Assembly: GCA_026399095.1 (NCBI GenBank)
Contig: JAPLRP010000006.1
Coordinates: forward strand, 1 to 55,427
DNA: 55,427 nucleotides
Source of the DNA: Methylococcales bacterium
GTDB lineage: Bacteria > Pseudomonadota > Gammaproteobacteria > Methylococcales > Methylomonadaceae
Direction of reading: 5' to 3'
The notes beneath the pieces are model-generated. The model was not told where the DNA came from. It worked only from the letters and a program-made list of their open reading frames with translations, and did no database searches. The translations under genes were made by a program, and so were the position numbers. This document shows positions 28,227 through 37,661 of the stretch, piece after piece; the first letter of the stretch is position 1, and every line of letters starts with the position of its first letter.

Positions 28227-29285
28227 ATGACTATCGATTACTTAATTATTGGTCAGGGACTTGCCGGCAGCTTATTGGCATGGGAGCTTATGCAACGAAA
28301 TTGCAATGTCATGATAATAGACAATGGCAAAGAAAGTGCCTCTCAGATCGCCGCCGGTTTAATTAATCCGGTGACCGGTATGCGTTTCGTAAAATCTAAA
28401 GATATAGACATATTATTGCCTACGGCCAAACAGTTTTATTCAAAATTAGACAATCGTTTACAGAATAGTTTTTATATAGAAAAACCAATGTTGCGACTGC
28501 TTCGCAATAAACTAGAATTAAACCACTGCCTTAAACGGCTTGAACAACCTGATTATCAAGCCTATTTAGGTGCAATAGTACAGCCAGATAAAGACGTGCA
28601 TAATCTTGTAACGCCATTCTGTTTTCTGGAGCAAAAGCAAACCGGATACTTGTTAACCCGATTATTATTAAGCTGTTTAAAAGATTTCTTTATCACCAAA
28701 GACAGTTATCGAAAAGCCGCAATTAATTATCAAGACATTCAATTACAACCTTCTTTACGCTGGCAAGATATTACTCCAAAACAGATTATTTTCTGCGAAG
28801 GCCATCATGCCATTCATAATCCCTGGTTTTCTTGGTTACCTTTTCAATTAGTAAAAGGTGAAATTTTAACGCTAAAACATCGCAACCAACTACCTGATAA
28901 AATCCTTAACTTCCAAAACTGGTTAATTCCCTTAAATAATGAACAAATCCGTATTGGAGCAACATTTGATCGAGACAACCTCAATACACTCGCTACCGAG
29001 ACTGGAAAAAACGAACTATTAATGGCTCTATACTTAATTTCACCGCGCTTGGCAGAGGTTACGTTATTAAGTCATCAGGCTAACATTCGACCTTGCACCT
29101 TGGACAAACAACCGTTTATCGGTCATCATCCTCAACATGCACAACTGTCAATTTTTAACGGCTTTGGGGCTAAAGGCAGCTTACAAATACCGTGGTATAG
29201 CCAACAATTCGCTGAGTCGCTACTACATAACTCGCCCCTACCCTCTCCAATTCAACGCTATTATGCAACGCATTTCGCTCGTTAA
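28227..29285 (+). CDS. FAD-dependent oxidoreductase (DAO-like)
   Basis: A 352-residue flavoprotein. The N-terminal Rossmann motif is LIIGQGLAGSLLAWEL with GxGxxG at 9-14, followed by a DxG acidic end of strand 2 (IIDNGKES). ASQIAAGLINPVTGMRF is typical of DAO-type oxidoreductases. A C-terminal NGFGAKGSLQIPWYSQ stretch resembles the family's FAD-contact region. It may oxidise an amine or amino acid, but the substrate is not readable. The next gene begins inside its 3' end (overlap of 23 bases). Confidence 0.85.
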   Translation: MTIDYLIIGQGLAGSLLAWELMQRNCNVMIIDNGKESASQIAAGLINPVTGMRFVKSKDIDILLPTAKQFYSKLDNRLQNSFYIEKPMLRLLRNKLELNHCLKRLEQPDYQAYLGAIVQPDKDVHNLVTPFCFLEQKQTGYLLTRLLLSCLKDFFITKDSYRKAAINYQDIQLQPSLRWQDITPKQIIFCEGHHAIHNPWFSWLPFQLVKGEILTLKHRNQLPDKILNFQNWLIPLNNEQIRIGATFDRDNLNTLATETGKNELLMALYLISPRLAEVTLLSHQANIRPCTLDKQPFIGHHPQHAQLSIFNGFGAKGSLQIPWYSQQFAESLLHNSPLPSPIQRYYATHFAR

Positions 29286-29850
29286 CATTGCCCATAATTT
29301 ACTTAAAAACAAACTTCATCCTGGCGACATTGCTATTGATGCTACCTTAGGCAATGGTTACGACAGCTTGTTTCTTGTCGAACAGGTCAGTCCATGCGGC
29401 CTGGTTTTTGGTTTTGATATTCAGGAGACAGCTATCGAATCAACCAAAAATAAAATCCTGCAAACCCGTTACCCGGAATGCTTAAGGTTAATACACGGAA
29501 GCCATGCAGACATGATTGTAAACATTCCCTTACAATACCATGGGGACATTAGCGTGATCATGTTTAACTTGGGCTATTTACCAGGCGGTGACAAAAGTGT
29601 CATAACTAATACAAATACGACTTTAATAGCTTTAAATAATGCCCGACAATTACTCGAAGTTGAAGGAATAATCACTGTTATGGCTTATCCCGGCCATTCA
29701 GGTGGCGACTCGGAAGCCGAGCAGGTTAAAAACTGGTGCAATCAATTAGATAAAGTTCAATTTAAGGTCGATTTTATTTCCAGCTCAGTAGATAACAATT
29801 CAGCCCCTATACTTTTTGTGATTCAAAAACTGACTAATCCAAACTTATAG
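29263..29850 (+). CDS. Class I SAM-dependent methyltransferase (YtqB-like)
   Basis: 195 residues from ATG 29263 (MQRISLVNIAHN). The frame is open upstream to 29137, but that part is inside the FAD oxidoreductase gene and not family-like. Motif I is IDATLGNGYDS (25-35), with FGFDIQETAI as the acidic strand and NLGYLPGGDKS as the catalytic-loop region. Members resemble rRNA or tRNA methylases. It overlaps the preceding gene by 23 bases, so translational coupling is likely. The target is unknown. Confidence 0.88.
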   Translation: MQRISLVNIAHNLLKNKLHPGDIAIDATLGNGYDSLFLVEQVSPCGLVFGFDIQETAIESTKNKILQTRYPECLRLIHGSHADMIVNIPLQYHGDISVIMFNLGYLPGGDKSVITNTNTTLIALNNARQLLEVEGIITVMAYPGHSGGDSEAEQVKNWCNQLDKVQFKVDFISSSVDNNSAPILFVIQKLTNPNL

Positions 29851-29910
29851 CAAAACAATCTGCTATTATCAGGCCCCTGCCAACTTCATTTACATCCAAA
29901 AAGGAATAAC

Positions 29911-30225
29911 ATGTCAGAATTTAATAATGTATCCATCGTCAAAAAAGCTAACGTCTATTTCGATGGCAAGGTCACTAGTCGTTCTATTTGTTTTGCAGAT
30001 GGTTCTTCAAAAACGCTTGGCTTTATGTTACCCGGCGAATATACCTTTAATACGGCCGATAAAGAACTAATGGAAATAATTGATGGTGATCTTGAAGTGT
30101 TATTGCCGGGAACAGAGCAATGGCAAAAAGTAACAGGGGGAGAATCTTTTGATGTACCTGCCAATGCCGCTTTTACAGTAAGAATAAAAACAGGTACCGA
30201 TTATTGCTGTTCTTTTATTAAATAA
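29911..30225 (+). CDS. ppnP: Pyrimidine/purine nucleoside phosphorylase PpnP
   Basis: A 104-residue cupin-like protein. LGFMLPGEYTFNTADKELMEIIDGDLEV and PAGAAF-like PANAAFTVRI match the YaiE/PpnP family. It cleaves several purine and pyrimidine nucleosides to base and ribose-1-phosphate. An AAGGAAT lies just before the ATG, a good Shine-Dalgarno site. The NYN-domain gene starts four bases after its stop. Confidence 0.95.
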   Translation: MSEFNNVSIVKKANVYFDGKVTSRSICFADGSSKTLGFMLPGEYTFNTADKELMEIIDGDLEVLLPGTEQWQKVTGGESFDVPANAAFTVRIKTGTDYCCSFIK

Positions 30226-30229
30226 CCGC

Positions 30230-30703
30230 ATGGAAAAAGTCGCCATCTTTGTCGATGTGCAAAATATTTATTACACGACCAAACAAAGCTATCAAAGACA
30301 TTTCAACTATAGCGCCTTTTGGACTCAAGCGACTGCCAACAGAATCGTTGTGGGGGCTTTTGCTTATGCCATCGACAAAGGTGACAGCAAGCAATTGGGC
30401 TTCCAGCAAATACTTAGAAACATAGGATTTGAAGTCAAACTTAAACCCTACATTCAACGTAGTGACGGTTCTGCTAAAGGTGACTGGGACGTAGGCATCA
30501 CTCTTGATGTAATTGAGTATGCCGCCAAAGCAGATGTTATTATTTTATTATCAGGAGATGGTGACTTTGATTTGCTTCTCAATAAAGTACGAAATACTAA
30601 CTTGGTCACTACCGAGGTTTATGGTGTACCCGAATTAACAGCACCATCACTTATCAACTCGGCTAATCGATTTATACCGATTGATAACAACTTGCTACTT
30701 TAA
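30230..30703 (+). CDS. NYN-domain (LabA/DUF88) protein, putative ribonuclease
   Basis: A 157-residue protein of the PIN-like NYN fold. Acidic, likely metal-binding residues occur in VDVQNIYY (9-16), KGDWDVGITLDV and LLSGDGDFDLLLNKV, the LabA/DUF88 pattern. Such proteins are predicted nucleases acting on RNA. It follows ppnP by four bases, suggesting co-transcription, and is followed by a strong terminator. The RNA target is unknown. Confidence 0.92.
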   Translation: MEKVAIFVDVQNIYYTTKQSYQRHFNYSAFWTQATANRIVVGAFAYAIDKGDSKQLGFQQILRNIGFEVKLKPYIQRSDGSAKGDWDVGITLDVIEYAAKADVIILLSGDGDFDLLLNKVRNTNLVTTEVYGVPELTAPSLINSANRFIPIDNNLLL

Positions 30704-30740
30704 GAAAGTTGCAACAATTTATAAAAAACCAAGCATAAAA

Positions 30741-30777
30741 AAACCGGATTCCAATAGCCTGAAATCCGGTTTTTTTT
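30741..30777. terminator. Bidirectional rho-independent terminator
   Basis: AAACCGGATT (30741-30750) and AATCCGGTTT (30763-30772) form a 10-bp stem around a 12-base loop, followed by a run of T on the plus strand and a run of A before the stem, which is U on the minus strand. It serves the NYN gene and the ctpA gene that end towards each other. Confidence 0.9.
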
Positions 30778-30796
30778 TATTAGGCCAAACTAAACA

Positions 30797-32122
30797 TTAC
30801 TTCTTGATAATGCTGATACCTTTTAATAAATTAAGCGCTTCATGTAAAGAATAATCCTCCTGATCTTGCTTGTTGTCTTTTTCCTTTTGTTTATCAACCA
30901 CCTCTTTTTTATCCTTGCTTGCACCATTGCCATTTTGCAAATGACCCGATAAATCAGATTCTTTGATACCTATAAAATCTGCCTTATCCAAGGCTTCCAA
31001 TTTAACGCGTTCCAATAAGATATCAGGCTCAATACCCTCAGCCTGAATTGAACGTCCGGAAGGTGTATAGTAACGAGCAGTTGTCAATTTAACTGCAGCT
31101 CCATTACTGGTTGGCAAAATAGTTTGGACTGACCCTTTACCGAAGGACTTTTCACCCATAATGACAGCACGCTTTTGATCTTGCAAAGCACCTGCAACAA
31201 TCTCGGACGCAGAAGCAGACCCCCCGTTAATCAATACAACAATCGGTGCCCCGTCAATCAGATCATCTGGAGCCGCATTAAAACGCATTTCCGAGTTTTC
31301 AATCCGGCCTTCCGTGTAAACAATTAGTCCGCTTTTTATGAAAGCATCACTCACTTCAACCGCTGCATTTAAAACACCACCGGGGTTATTTCTTAAATCC
31401 AACACTAGTCCTTTAAGTGGACCGCCATTTTCTTTTTTCAACGCAGCAAGCGCTTCTTTTAATGAATCGCCTGTACCTGATTGAAAACTACTAATACGCA
31501 CATAGCCATAGCCTTTTTCCAATATCCGGCTCTTGACACTTTTAACTTTTATAATGTCACGCGCCAAAGTCATTTTTAAAGGGGCTTCCGCGCCCTCACG
31601 AACAATAGTAAGAACAATTTTACTACCTGGCTCACCCCGCATCAGCTTTACTGCATCGGTTAAAGTCATACCTTTTACCGGCTTATCATCAAGCTTGATA
31701 ATAAGATCCCCCGTTTTTATTCCAGCTTTTTGTGCAGGTGTATCATCTATTGGTGAAACAACTTTAATAAAGCCGTTTTCCATAGTGACCTCTATGCCTA
31801 ATCCTCCAAATTGGCCGGTAGTACCTTCTTTCAGCTCTTGATATTCTTCGGCAACCAAATAGGCAGAATGTGGATCAAGTCCGCTTAACATGCCACGAAT
31901 AGCATCTTCCAATAATTTCTTATCGGTTACAGGCTCTACATAATCCCTTTTTATCCGACCAAAAATTTCTGTAAATGTCCGTAAATCCTCATAGGGTAGT
32001 GTTTCGGTATCTGTTGCTACTTCTCCATTATTCCTCTCGGCAAACACACTACCGCAAATACCTATAAAAACACCCAACATAATTCCCAGGGATAAAATAA
32101 AAATAGCTTTCTTTTTTAGCAT
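30797..32122 (-). CDS. Carboxyl-terminal S41 protease CtpA
   Basis: 441 residues from ATG 32122; the frame is open to 32191, but MLKKKAIFI is preceded by GGAG and begins a signal sequence or anchor. A PDZ domain (about 100-190, GLGIEVTMENG, DTPAQKAGIKTGDLI) precedes the S41 serine protease domain, with catalytic Ser in NGGSASASEIV and Lys in GEKSFGKGSVQ. The C-terminus is Lys/Asp/Gln-rich and likely disordered. CtpA degrades or trims envelope proteins. It lies last in a gpmI-envC-ctpA run. Confidence 0.93.
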   Translation of the reverse strand: MLKKKAIFILSLGIMLGVFIGICGSVFAERNNGEVATDTETLPYEDLRTFTEIFGRIKRDYVEPVTDKKLLEDAIRGMLSGLDPHSAYLVAEEYQELKEGTTGQFGGLGIEVTMENGFIKVVSPIDDTPAQKAGIKTGDLIIKLDDKPVKGMTLTDAVKLMRGEPGSKIVLTIVREGAEAPLKMTLARDIIKVKSVKSRILEKGYGYVRISSFQSGTGDSLKEALAALKKENGGPLKGLVLDLRNNPGGVLNAAVEVSDAFIKSGLIVYTEGRIENSEMRFNAAPDDLIDGAPIVVLINGGSASASEIVAGALQDQKRAVIMGEKSFGKGSVQTILPTSNGAAVKLTTARYYTPSGRSIQAEGIEPDILLERVKLEALDKADFIGIKESDLSGHLQNGNGASKDKKEVVDKQKEKDNKQDQEDYSLHEALNLLKGISIIKK

Positions 32123-32191
32123 GTTATTAAAAACTCCATATCCTCGATTTCGACCTATATTATCATCTAACAAACAACAACTTAAAACCAA

Positions 32192-33364
32192 TCATTTGCG
32201 GCACCATTCAATCGGGTCAATCGGCACGCCTTTGCTTCGTATTCCAAAATACAACCCTGCCTTATTACGCCCACCACTTTGGCCAACAGATGCAATAACG
32301 TCTCCAGCTTCTACCATATCACCTAGTTGCTTATAAAGACTTTGATTAAAGGCATAAAGTGTCATATAACCTTGACCATGATCAATAATAATCAACAAGC
32401 CATAACCACGTAACCACTCAGCGAAAACTACTTTACCCCGTGTAACCGCTTTAATATCGACACCTTCATTCGCATCAATCAACACGCCATCCCAAGTACC
32501 TTCTGTACGACCACTTCCAAACTTATGCGCCAACTTTCCAGCCACAGGCCAAGGCAATTTACCTTTAAGACTCAAAAAATCAGCATTAGCATCATTAGTA
32601 TTTGGCATCGATGTTGACAACTGTTTTGGCTGTTCTGCATCGACTGACAGTGTTTTTTCTGAAGCAGACAATGAGCTAATCAAGCCTCTCATCCTGTTCT
32701 CACTTTCTTGTAACTGACTTAATTGCTGCTCAGTTGAAGAAGAATCAGTACCAATTTGAGCCAGCAAATCATTTCTTTGATTTCTGGCTTCAGAAAGTGC
32801 TGCCTGTTCTGATTTTTTACTTTCCAGATCTTGCTCTAAAACAATTGTTTCAGCTTGTTTCTGCTTATCCAACTCATCCAGTTCCTTAACAGCTGCTTCC
32901 AGATCAACGAGTTTTTTTAAGCGGTCTTTATTAAAATAGTTAAAATAAACCATCATTCGACCCGATAAGGCATGGTTATCCTGATTAAACAGTAACTTTA
33001 GCTTTTCTTTTTGACCCATGGCATAGGCGAGCCTCATCTGCTCGCCCAATTCCTTACTTATTTTCTGAACATCGCTCTGGCAATCATCGATATCTTGACG
33101 AATTTTATCCAGACTTTCGCGTTTTTGTTCAATGCTAACTTGCAATTTTTTTAGATCAGCTGCCGTTTCACCATAATGTTTATCAATATCTGACAATAAA
33201 CTCTGCAGCCTGTCTTTCTGTTCTGAAAGTAGCTGCCTCGACTGGGCATTATTATCAATACCGGATTCGGCGTCAGTGAGCTCATTAACGCTTTGCAAAT
33301 CCTCCGCATAACCATAATCGAACCCGGTGCTCAGCAAAAAAACAAATAGCAGCTTTTTTCTCAT
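32192..33364 (-). CDS. envC: Murein hydrolase activator EnvC
   Basis: 390 residues: signal peptide (1-19), long coiled coil (about 40-240) and a LytM/M23 domain at the end (about 285-388). In the latter, GTWDGVLIDANEGVDIKAVTRGKVVFAEW and GLLIIIDHGQGYMTLYA are visible; the usual metal ligands of active M23 enzymes are not all present, as expected of an activator. EnvC is thought to activate amidases at the division septum. The gene is followed 69 bases later by ctpA and preceded by gpmI, as in many gammaproteobacteria. Confidence 0.93.
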   Translation of the reverse strand: MRKKLLFVFLLSTGFDYGYAEDLQSVNELTDAESGIDNNAQSRQLLSEQKDRLQSLLSDIDKHYGETAADLKKLQVSIEQKRESLDKIRQDIDDCQSDVQKISKELGEQMRLAYAMGQKEKLKLLFNQDNHALSGRMMVYFNYFNKDRLKKLVDLEAAVKELDELDKQKQAETIVLEQDLESKKSEQAALSEARNQRNDLLAQIGTDSSSTEQQLSQLQESENRMRGLISSLSASEKTLSVDAEQPKQLSTSMPNTNDANADFLSLKGKLPWPVAGKLAHKFGSGRTEGTWDGVLIDANEGVDIKAVTRGKVVFAEWLRGYGLLIIIDHGQGYMTLYAFNQSLYKQLGDMVEAGDVIASVGQSGGRNKAGLYFGIRSKGVPIDPIEWCRK

Positions 33365-33371
33365 CCACGGT

Positions 33372-34916
33372 TCATGCAGCGGTAATAAGCGATCTACCCG
33401 TCATTTCCTCGGGCTGTGCAACACCTAATATTGCCAACATGGTTGGCGCTAAATCAGATAACCCCCCACCGGAAGCTAAAGGCTTATCACCACAAACATA
33501 AACCAAAGGAACCTTGTTTGTGGTATGCGCGGTATGTGGCTGACCAGTAGTTTTATCAACCATTTGTTCGATATTACCATGATCAGCTGTCAACAATAAT
33601 TGTCCATCGACAGACTTAAGAGCATCAACAACACGTTGTAGTGATGCATCCACAGCCTCCACAGCAAGAACGGCTGCAGGAATAATACCTGTATGCCCAA
33701 CCATATCGCAATTAGCATAGTTGCAAATAATCACATCGTATAGACCACCCGTAATCGCATCGACCAAATGATCTGTAACTTCTCCAGCATTCATTTCCGG
33801 CTGTAAATCATAGGTTCTAACTTTAGGTGATGGCACCAAAATTCTGTCTTCTCCTGGAAAAGGCGTATCGACTCCACCGTTAAGAAAGAAAGTAACATGA
33901 GCATATTTCTCGGTTTCTGCCAGTCGGAGTTGTTTCATGCCTAAAATAGACAAATACTCTCCGAGACAGTTTTTAATATCCACCGAAGGAAAAGCGATAT
34001 CGTAACCAAAATCTTGGTGATATTCCGTTAACGTACAAAAATAACCTTGATGTGGTGCACGCCCTCTTTCAAAGGAGTCAAATGTGGGCAAGGTCAAAGC
34101 TTGAGAAATTTCACGGGCACGATCCGCTCTAAAATTCATAAAAACAACCGAATCTTCAGGGTCAAGAGCCACTGCAAGACCTTCAGAATCAGTTATAGCA
34201 GTCGGTAAAACAAACTCATCTGTTTCACCTCTTTCATAAGCAGCTTCCAAAGCCTTTGAAGCTGAATCTGCATAGAAACTGGCAGTGCCCTTAGCGATCA
34301 TGTCATAGGCAGATTTTACACGATCCCAACGATTATCTCTATCCATCGCATAAAAGCGACCCACTATTGAAACGATACGACCGGTTCCAACAGCCGCAAA
34401 TTTTGCATCCAATAATTCAAGGGAAGCCATTGCGCTTTTAGGGGGTACATCTCGTCCATCCAAAAACGCATGCAAATAGATTTTACGTAAACCGCGTTTG
34501 GACGCCAACTCCACCATTGCAGCAATCTGCTCTTCGTGACTATGCACGCCACCCGGAGACAACAAACCCATAATATGCAATGCCTTGCCTTTTTCTATGG
34601 CAAGGTCAACTGCACGGCATAATACCGGATTAGTAAAAAAACTACCGTCTTCAATTGCATCATTTACTTTAGAGAAATCTTGCGGCACATAACGCCCGGT
34701 TCCAATGTGTATATGTCCCACCTCAGAATTACCCATTTGATCATCAGGCAACCCAACAGAGCGACCGGAACAATCTAATAAAGTCATCGGGTAATCTTTC
34801 TGCAACTTATCCCAACAAGGCGTATTAGCCATTGCAATGGCATTATTTTCTTTTTCCAATGAGTAACCAAACCCATCAATGATCAATAAAACTAGTGGCT
34901 TAGGTCGAGTTAACAT
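33372..34916 (-). CDS. gpmI: 2,3-bisphosphoglycerate-independent phosphoglycerate mutase GpmI
   Basis: 514 residues from ATG 34916 (MLTRPKPLVLLIIDGFG), with GGAG upstream; a TTG at 34934 would add six residues that include the Shine-Dalgarno site, so the ATG is preferred. The alkaline-phosphatase-superfamily Ser sits in DDQMGNSEVGH (about residue 64), with TADHGNIEQM and AHTTNKVP near the end as metal ligands. It interconverts 3- and 2-phosphoglycerate using Mn2+. It starts the minus-strand run gpmI-envC-ctpA and is divergent from the ArsR gene. Confidence 0.95.
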   Translation of the reverse strand: MLTRPKPLVLLIIDGFGYSLEKENNAIAMANTPCWDKLQKDYPMTLLDCSGRSVGLPDDQMGNSEVGHIHIGTGRYVPQDFSKVNDAIEDGSFFTNPVLCRAVDLAIEKGKALHIMGLLSPGGVHSHEEQIAAMVELASKRGLRKIYLHAFLDGRDVPPKSAMASLELLDAKFAAVGTGRIVSIVGRFYAMDRDNRWDRVKSAYDMIAKGTASFYADSASKALEAAYERGETDEFVLPTAITDSEGLAVALDPEDSVVFMNFRADRAREISQALTLPTFDSFERGRAPHQGYFCTLTEYHQDFGYDIAFPSVDIKNCLGEYLSILGMKQLRLAETEKYAHVTFFLNGGVDTPFPGEDRILVPSPKVRTYDLQPEMNAGEVTDHLVDAITGGLYDVIICNYANCDMVGHTGIIPAAVLAVEAVDASLQRVVDALKSVDGQLLLTADHGNIEQMVDKTTGQPHTAHTTNKVPLVYVCGDKPLASGGGLSDLAPTMLAILGVAQPEEMTGRSLITAA

Positions 34917-35176
34917 CTTCTTATTTATCTCCAAATACTAACAATAAAATGGGTGAAACCGATGCTTGCAAATTTAATTATAAAATACAGTAATATTATC
35001 CATTACCCAAAATGATTGAAAATAGAGTATCATTTTGTTAAATTTGCTGCTTTAAAAAATAGGCAACGTTGCCATTATATTAATACACGTTGATAGCAGT
35101 TGTGTATAAATAATTCGTCGTGGGTTCTTTATTCAATTTAAAGGCACCATAAATTAAATATCAGTTAAGTAGCACT

Positions 35177-35491
35177 ATGATGATTAAAGACAAAGATATT
35201 GCTTATGATGACACAGACATCGTTAGAGCAGCTGAATGCTTAAAAGCCATGTCAAATCCATTAAGACTAAAAATATTATGTGTACTTGGCAGTAACTCAA
35301 TCAGTGTACAGCACATTGTAGAACAGGTTGGTACCAGTCAAAGCAATATTTCCCAACACTTGATAATTCTTAAAAATAAAAAAATTCTTGGCTCTAAAAA
35401 AGACGCTAATAAAGTTTATTACTTTATAGAAGATATTCGTATGTTAAAGCTGATTAAAATGATGCGCGATGTTTTTTGTTCCAATCACTAA
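35177..35491 (+). CDS. ArsR-family transcriptional regulator
   Basis: A 104-residue winged-helix protein. The recognition helix is SQSNISQHLIILKNKKI, with SNPLRLKILCVL before it. The usual ArsR metal-binding ELCVCDL motif is absent (only scattered Cys at 25, 36 and 101), so it may respond to redox, sulfide or another cue. It sits between gpmI (divergent) and a rhodanese gene 39 bases downstream, which makes a sulfur-related signal possible but unproven. Confidence 0.85.
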   Translation: MMIKDKDIAYDDTDIVRAAECLKAMSNPLRLKILCVLGSNSISVQHIVEQVGTSQSNISQHLIILKNKKILGSKKDANKVYYFIEDIRMLKLIKMMRDVFCSNH

Positions 35492-35530
35492 TAAAATTTA
35501 CTATTCCACTTAACCAAATAATCATATTCC

Positions 35531-35992
35531 ATGGACCGTTACCTAGATTTCATTTTAAACCACTATATTTTATCACTTGCGCTGGCAGTAGTTACCTACC
35601 TGCTGATTCAGGAGTTATTAGACGCAGCCTTAAAAAAATTCGACGCTGTATCACCTTTACTGGCTGTCGCTAAAATGAATGATAGCGAAACCCTTGTTAT
35701 TGATGTCAGAGAGCTAAATGAATACATTCTTGGCCATATTGACCCCTCCCTAAATATGCCCTTGGGTAAATTAACTGAAGAACTTCCCAAAATAGCTGAC
35801 CACAAAAACAAGCCCGTTCTTATTTCCTGCCAAACAGGTACACGTTCTGCATCAGCAGCAAAATTATTAACCAAGGCTGGATTTGAGCAAGTGTTTGTAA
35901 TTACAGGCGGCATGCAAGCATGGGAAAACGACTATAAATTACCCGTAAAAATAACCAGTAAACAAAAAACAAAAGTTACGCCTAAGGCCTAA
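35531..35992 (+). CDS. Membrane-anchored rhodanese (YibN-like)
   Basis: A 153-residue protein with an N-terminal membrane segment (about 10-32) and a rhodanese domain. The catalytic Cys is in ISCQTGTRSASAA, and VIDVRELNEYILGHI is the CH2A-like part. The C-terminal tail is Lys-rich. Rhodaneses transfer sulfur from persulfide donors. In E. coli, yibN-grxC-secB-gpsA are neighbours; here yibN, secB and gpsA keep that order while grxC is missing. Confidence 0.9.
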   Translation: MDRYLDFILNHYILSLALAVVTYLLIQELLDAALKKFDAVSPLLAVAKMNDSETLVIDVRELNEYILGHIDPSLNMPLGKLTEELPKIADHKNKPVLISCQTGTRSASAAKLLTKAGFEQVFVITGGMQAWENDYKLPVKITSKQKTKVTPKA

Positions 35993-36058
35993 CTTTTTAG
36001 CATAGATAATTTCTATATCTTATTAAATTTATCCCTTAACCACTCACACACCTTTATT

Positions 36059-36526
36059 ATGGCTGAAGAACAAACTACGACAGAAAAACAATTTTCCATC
36101 CAAAAGATTTATACAAAAGACATGTCTTTTGAAACACCTAATTCACCTAAAATCTTCACCGAAAAATGGGAACCATCCGTTGATTTTAATCTGGGGTCTC
36201 ACGTCGAACCCTTAGAAAACTCATTATATGAAGTAGCCCTTACCGTCACTATTACTGTTAAAAGTGAAGACAAAACTGCCTATCTAGTTGAAGTCAATCA
36301 AGCCGGTATTTTTGCTTTAAGCGGCTTTTCAGAACAAGAAATGGGCCCAATGGTTGGCAGCTTTTGCCCTAACATCCTCTTTCCTTATGCCAGAGAAGCT
36401 GTTTCTGATTTGGTAGCAAAAGGTGGTTTCCCACAATTGCTTTTAGCCCCTGTCAATTTTGATGCGTTATATTCACAACATATTCAAGCGCAACAACAAG
36501 TGCCAAGTTCTGAAACCATCAATTAA
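36059..36526 (+). CDS. secB: Protein-export chaperone SecB
   Basis: A 155-residue SecB of normal size. Family segments are FSIQKIYTKDMSFETPNSP, VEVNQAGIFALSGF and FPYAREAVSDLVAKGGFPQLLLAPVNFDALY. SecB tetramers hold preproteins unfolded and pass them to SecA. It lies 66 bases after yibN and five bases before gpsA, the conserved arrangement. Confidence 0.97.
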   Translation: MAEEQTTTEKQFSIQKIYTKDMSFETPNSPKIFTEKWEPSVDFNLGSHVEPLENSLYEVALTVTITVKSEDKTAYLVEVNQAGIFALSGFSEQEMGPMVGSFCPNILFPYAREAVSDLVAKGGFPQLLLAPVNFDALYSQHIQAQQQVPSSETIN

Positions 36527-36531
36527 TTGAT

Positions 36532-37533
36532 GTGAAAAATAAAAAAATAGCTATCCTTGGCGCTGGCTCTTGGGGCACAGCGCTTGCTATTTTGGCAGCT
36601 AGAAATGGCTGCCAAACTTTATTATGGGGACACAACCCCGAACACATGCTGGCTCTTGCTACTGACCGTCAAAATATACGGTATTTACCTAATCTTCCTT
36701 TTCCTGATAATCTGCAGATCACCTCAGAGTTATCTGACGTTGCAACCTTTAGCAACTTAATACTGATATGTGTACCCAGTCACGCCTTTAAAAAAACGCT
36801 AATCAGTCTTAAACCCTATTCATCCATTGACATACAAATAGCATGGGCCAGTAAAGGCTTTAACCCTGATGATGGCTGCCTGCTTCATGAAATAGTCGCA
36901 GAAATATTTACCGAACAAACACCCGCCGCTATCCTGTCTGGCCCTACCTTTGCACGCGAAGTAGCTGCCAACTTACCCACCGCTCTTACCATAGCCTCCG
37001 CGCAACCCGATTTTGCCAAACAACTCAGCACTATCTTACATGGCGGGCTTTTTAGAATTTATACCAGTTCTGATGTTATTGGTGTTGAAGTAGGTGGTGC
37101 GGTAAAGAATGTATTGGCTATAGCTGCAGGCATTGCCGATGGCTTGGGCTTTGGTGCCAACACACGAGCCGCCCTAATTACCCGAGGGCTTAATGAGATT
37201 ATTCGCTTAGGCGTTGTACTGGGTGGAAAACAGGAAACCTTTATGGGCTTGGCAGGCTTGGGGGATCTTATTTTAACCTGCACAGACAATCAATCCAGAA
37301 ACCGTCGCTTTGGTTTAGCACTTGGCTTAGGCAAAAATAGAAACGATGCCATACAAGAAATTGGCCAGGAAATTGAAGGTATATCAGCCGCAAGAGAAAC
37401 TTTTTTACTGGCAAAAAAGTATGGCATAGAAATGCCCATTACCGAACAAACCTATAAAGTGCTCTATGAAGACCTGGCGCCTTTGACTGCTGTTCAAAAT
37501 CTATTGTCGCGTGAACAAAAAGCCGAATCTTAA
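36532..37533 (+). CDS. gpsA: Glycerol-3-phosphate dehydrogenase GpsA
   Basis: 333 residues, starting at GTG 36532 (MKNKKIAILGAGSWG); no in-frame ATG suits better, and the ATG two bases earlier is followed at once by a stop. The NAD-binding GxGxxG is GAGSWG. LSGPTFAREVA, EVGGAVKNVLAIAAGI with the catalytic Lys, and GLGDLILTCT are family motifs. It reduces dihydroxyacetone phosphate to sn-glycerol-3-phosphate for phospholipids. It starts five bases after secB. Confidence 0.96.
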   Translation: MKNKKIAILGAGSWGTALAILAARNGCQTLLWGHNPEHMLALATDRQNIRYLPNLPFPDNLQITSELSDVATFSNLILICVPSHAFKKTLISLKPYSSIDIQIAWASKGFNPDDGCLLHEIVAEIFTEQTPAAILSGPTFAREVAANLPTALTIASAQPDFAKQLSTILHGGLFRIYTSSDVIGVEVGGAVKNVLAIAAGIADGLGFGANTRAALITRGLNEIIRLGVVLGGKQETFMGLAGLGDLILTCTDNQSRNRRFGLALGLGKNRNDAIQEIGQEIEGISAARETFLLAKKYGIEMPITEQTYKVLYEDLAPLTAVQNLLSREQKAES

Positions 37534-37661
37534 TACCCACTAACTAGGTTCCGTTACTGATTGATTAGGTGTCGTTATTCTGGAAAAATCATTTGATCCA
37601 CGGAAATTTTCAAAAAGTGACAATAAGTTGCCTGTCGCCTTAAGGATGAGAGAAGGTAATC

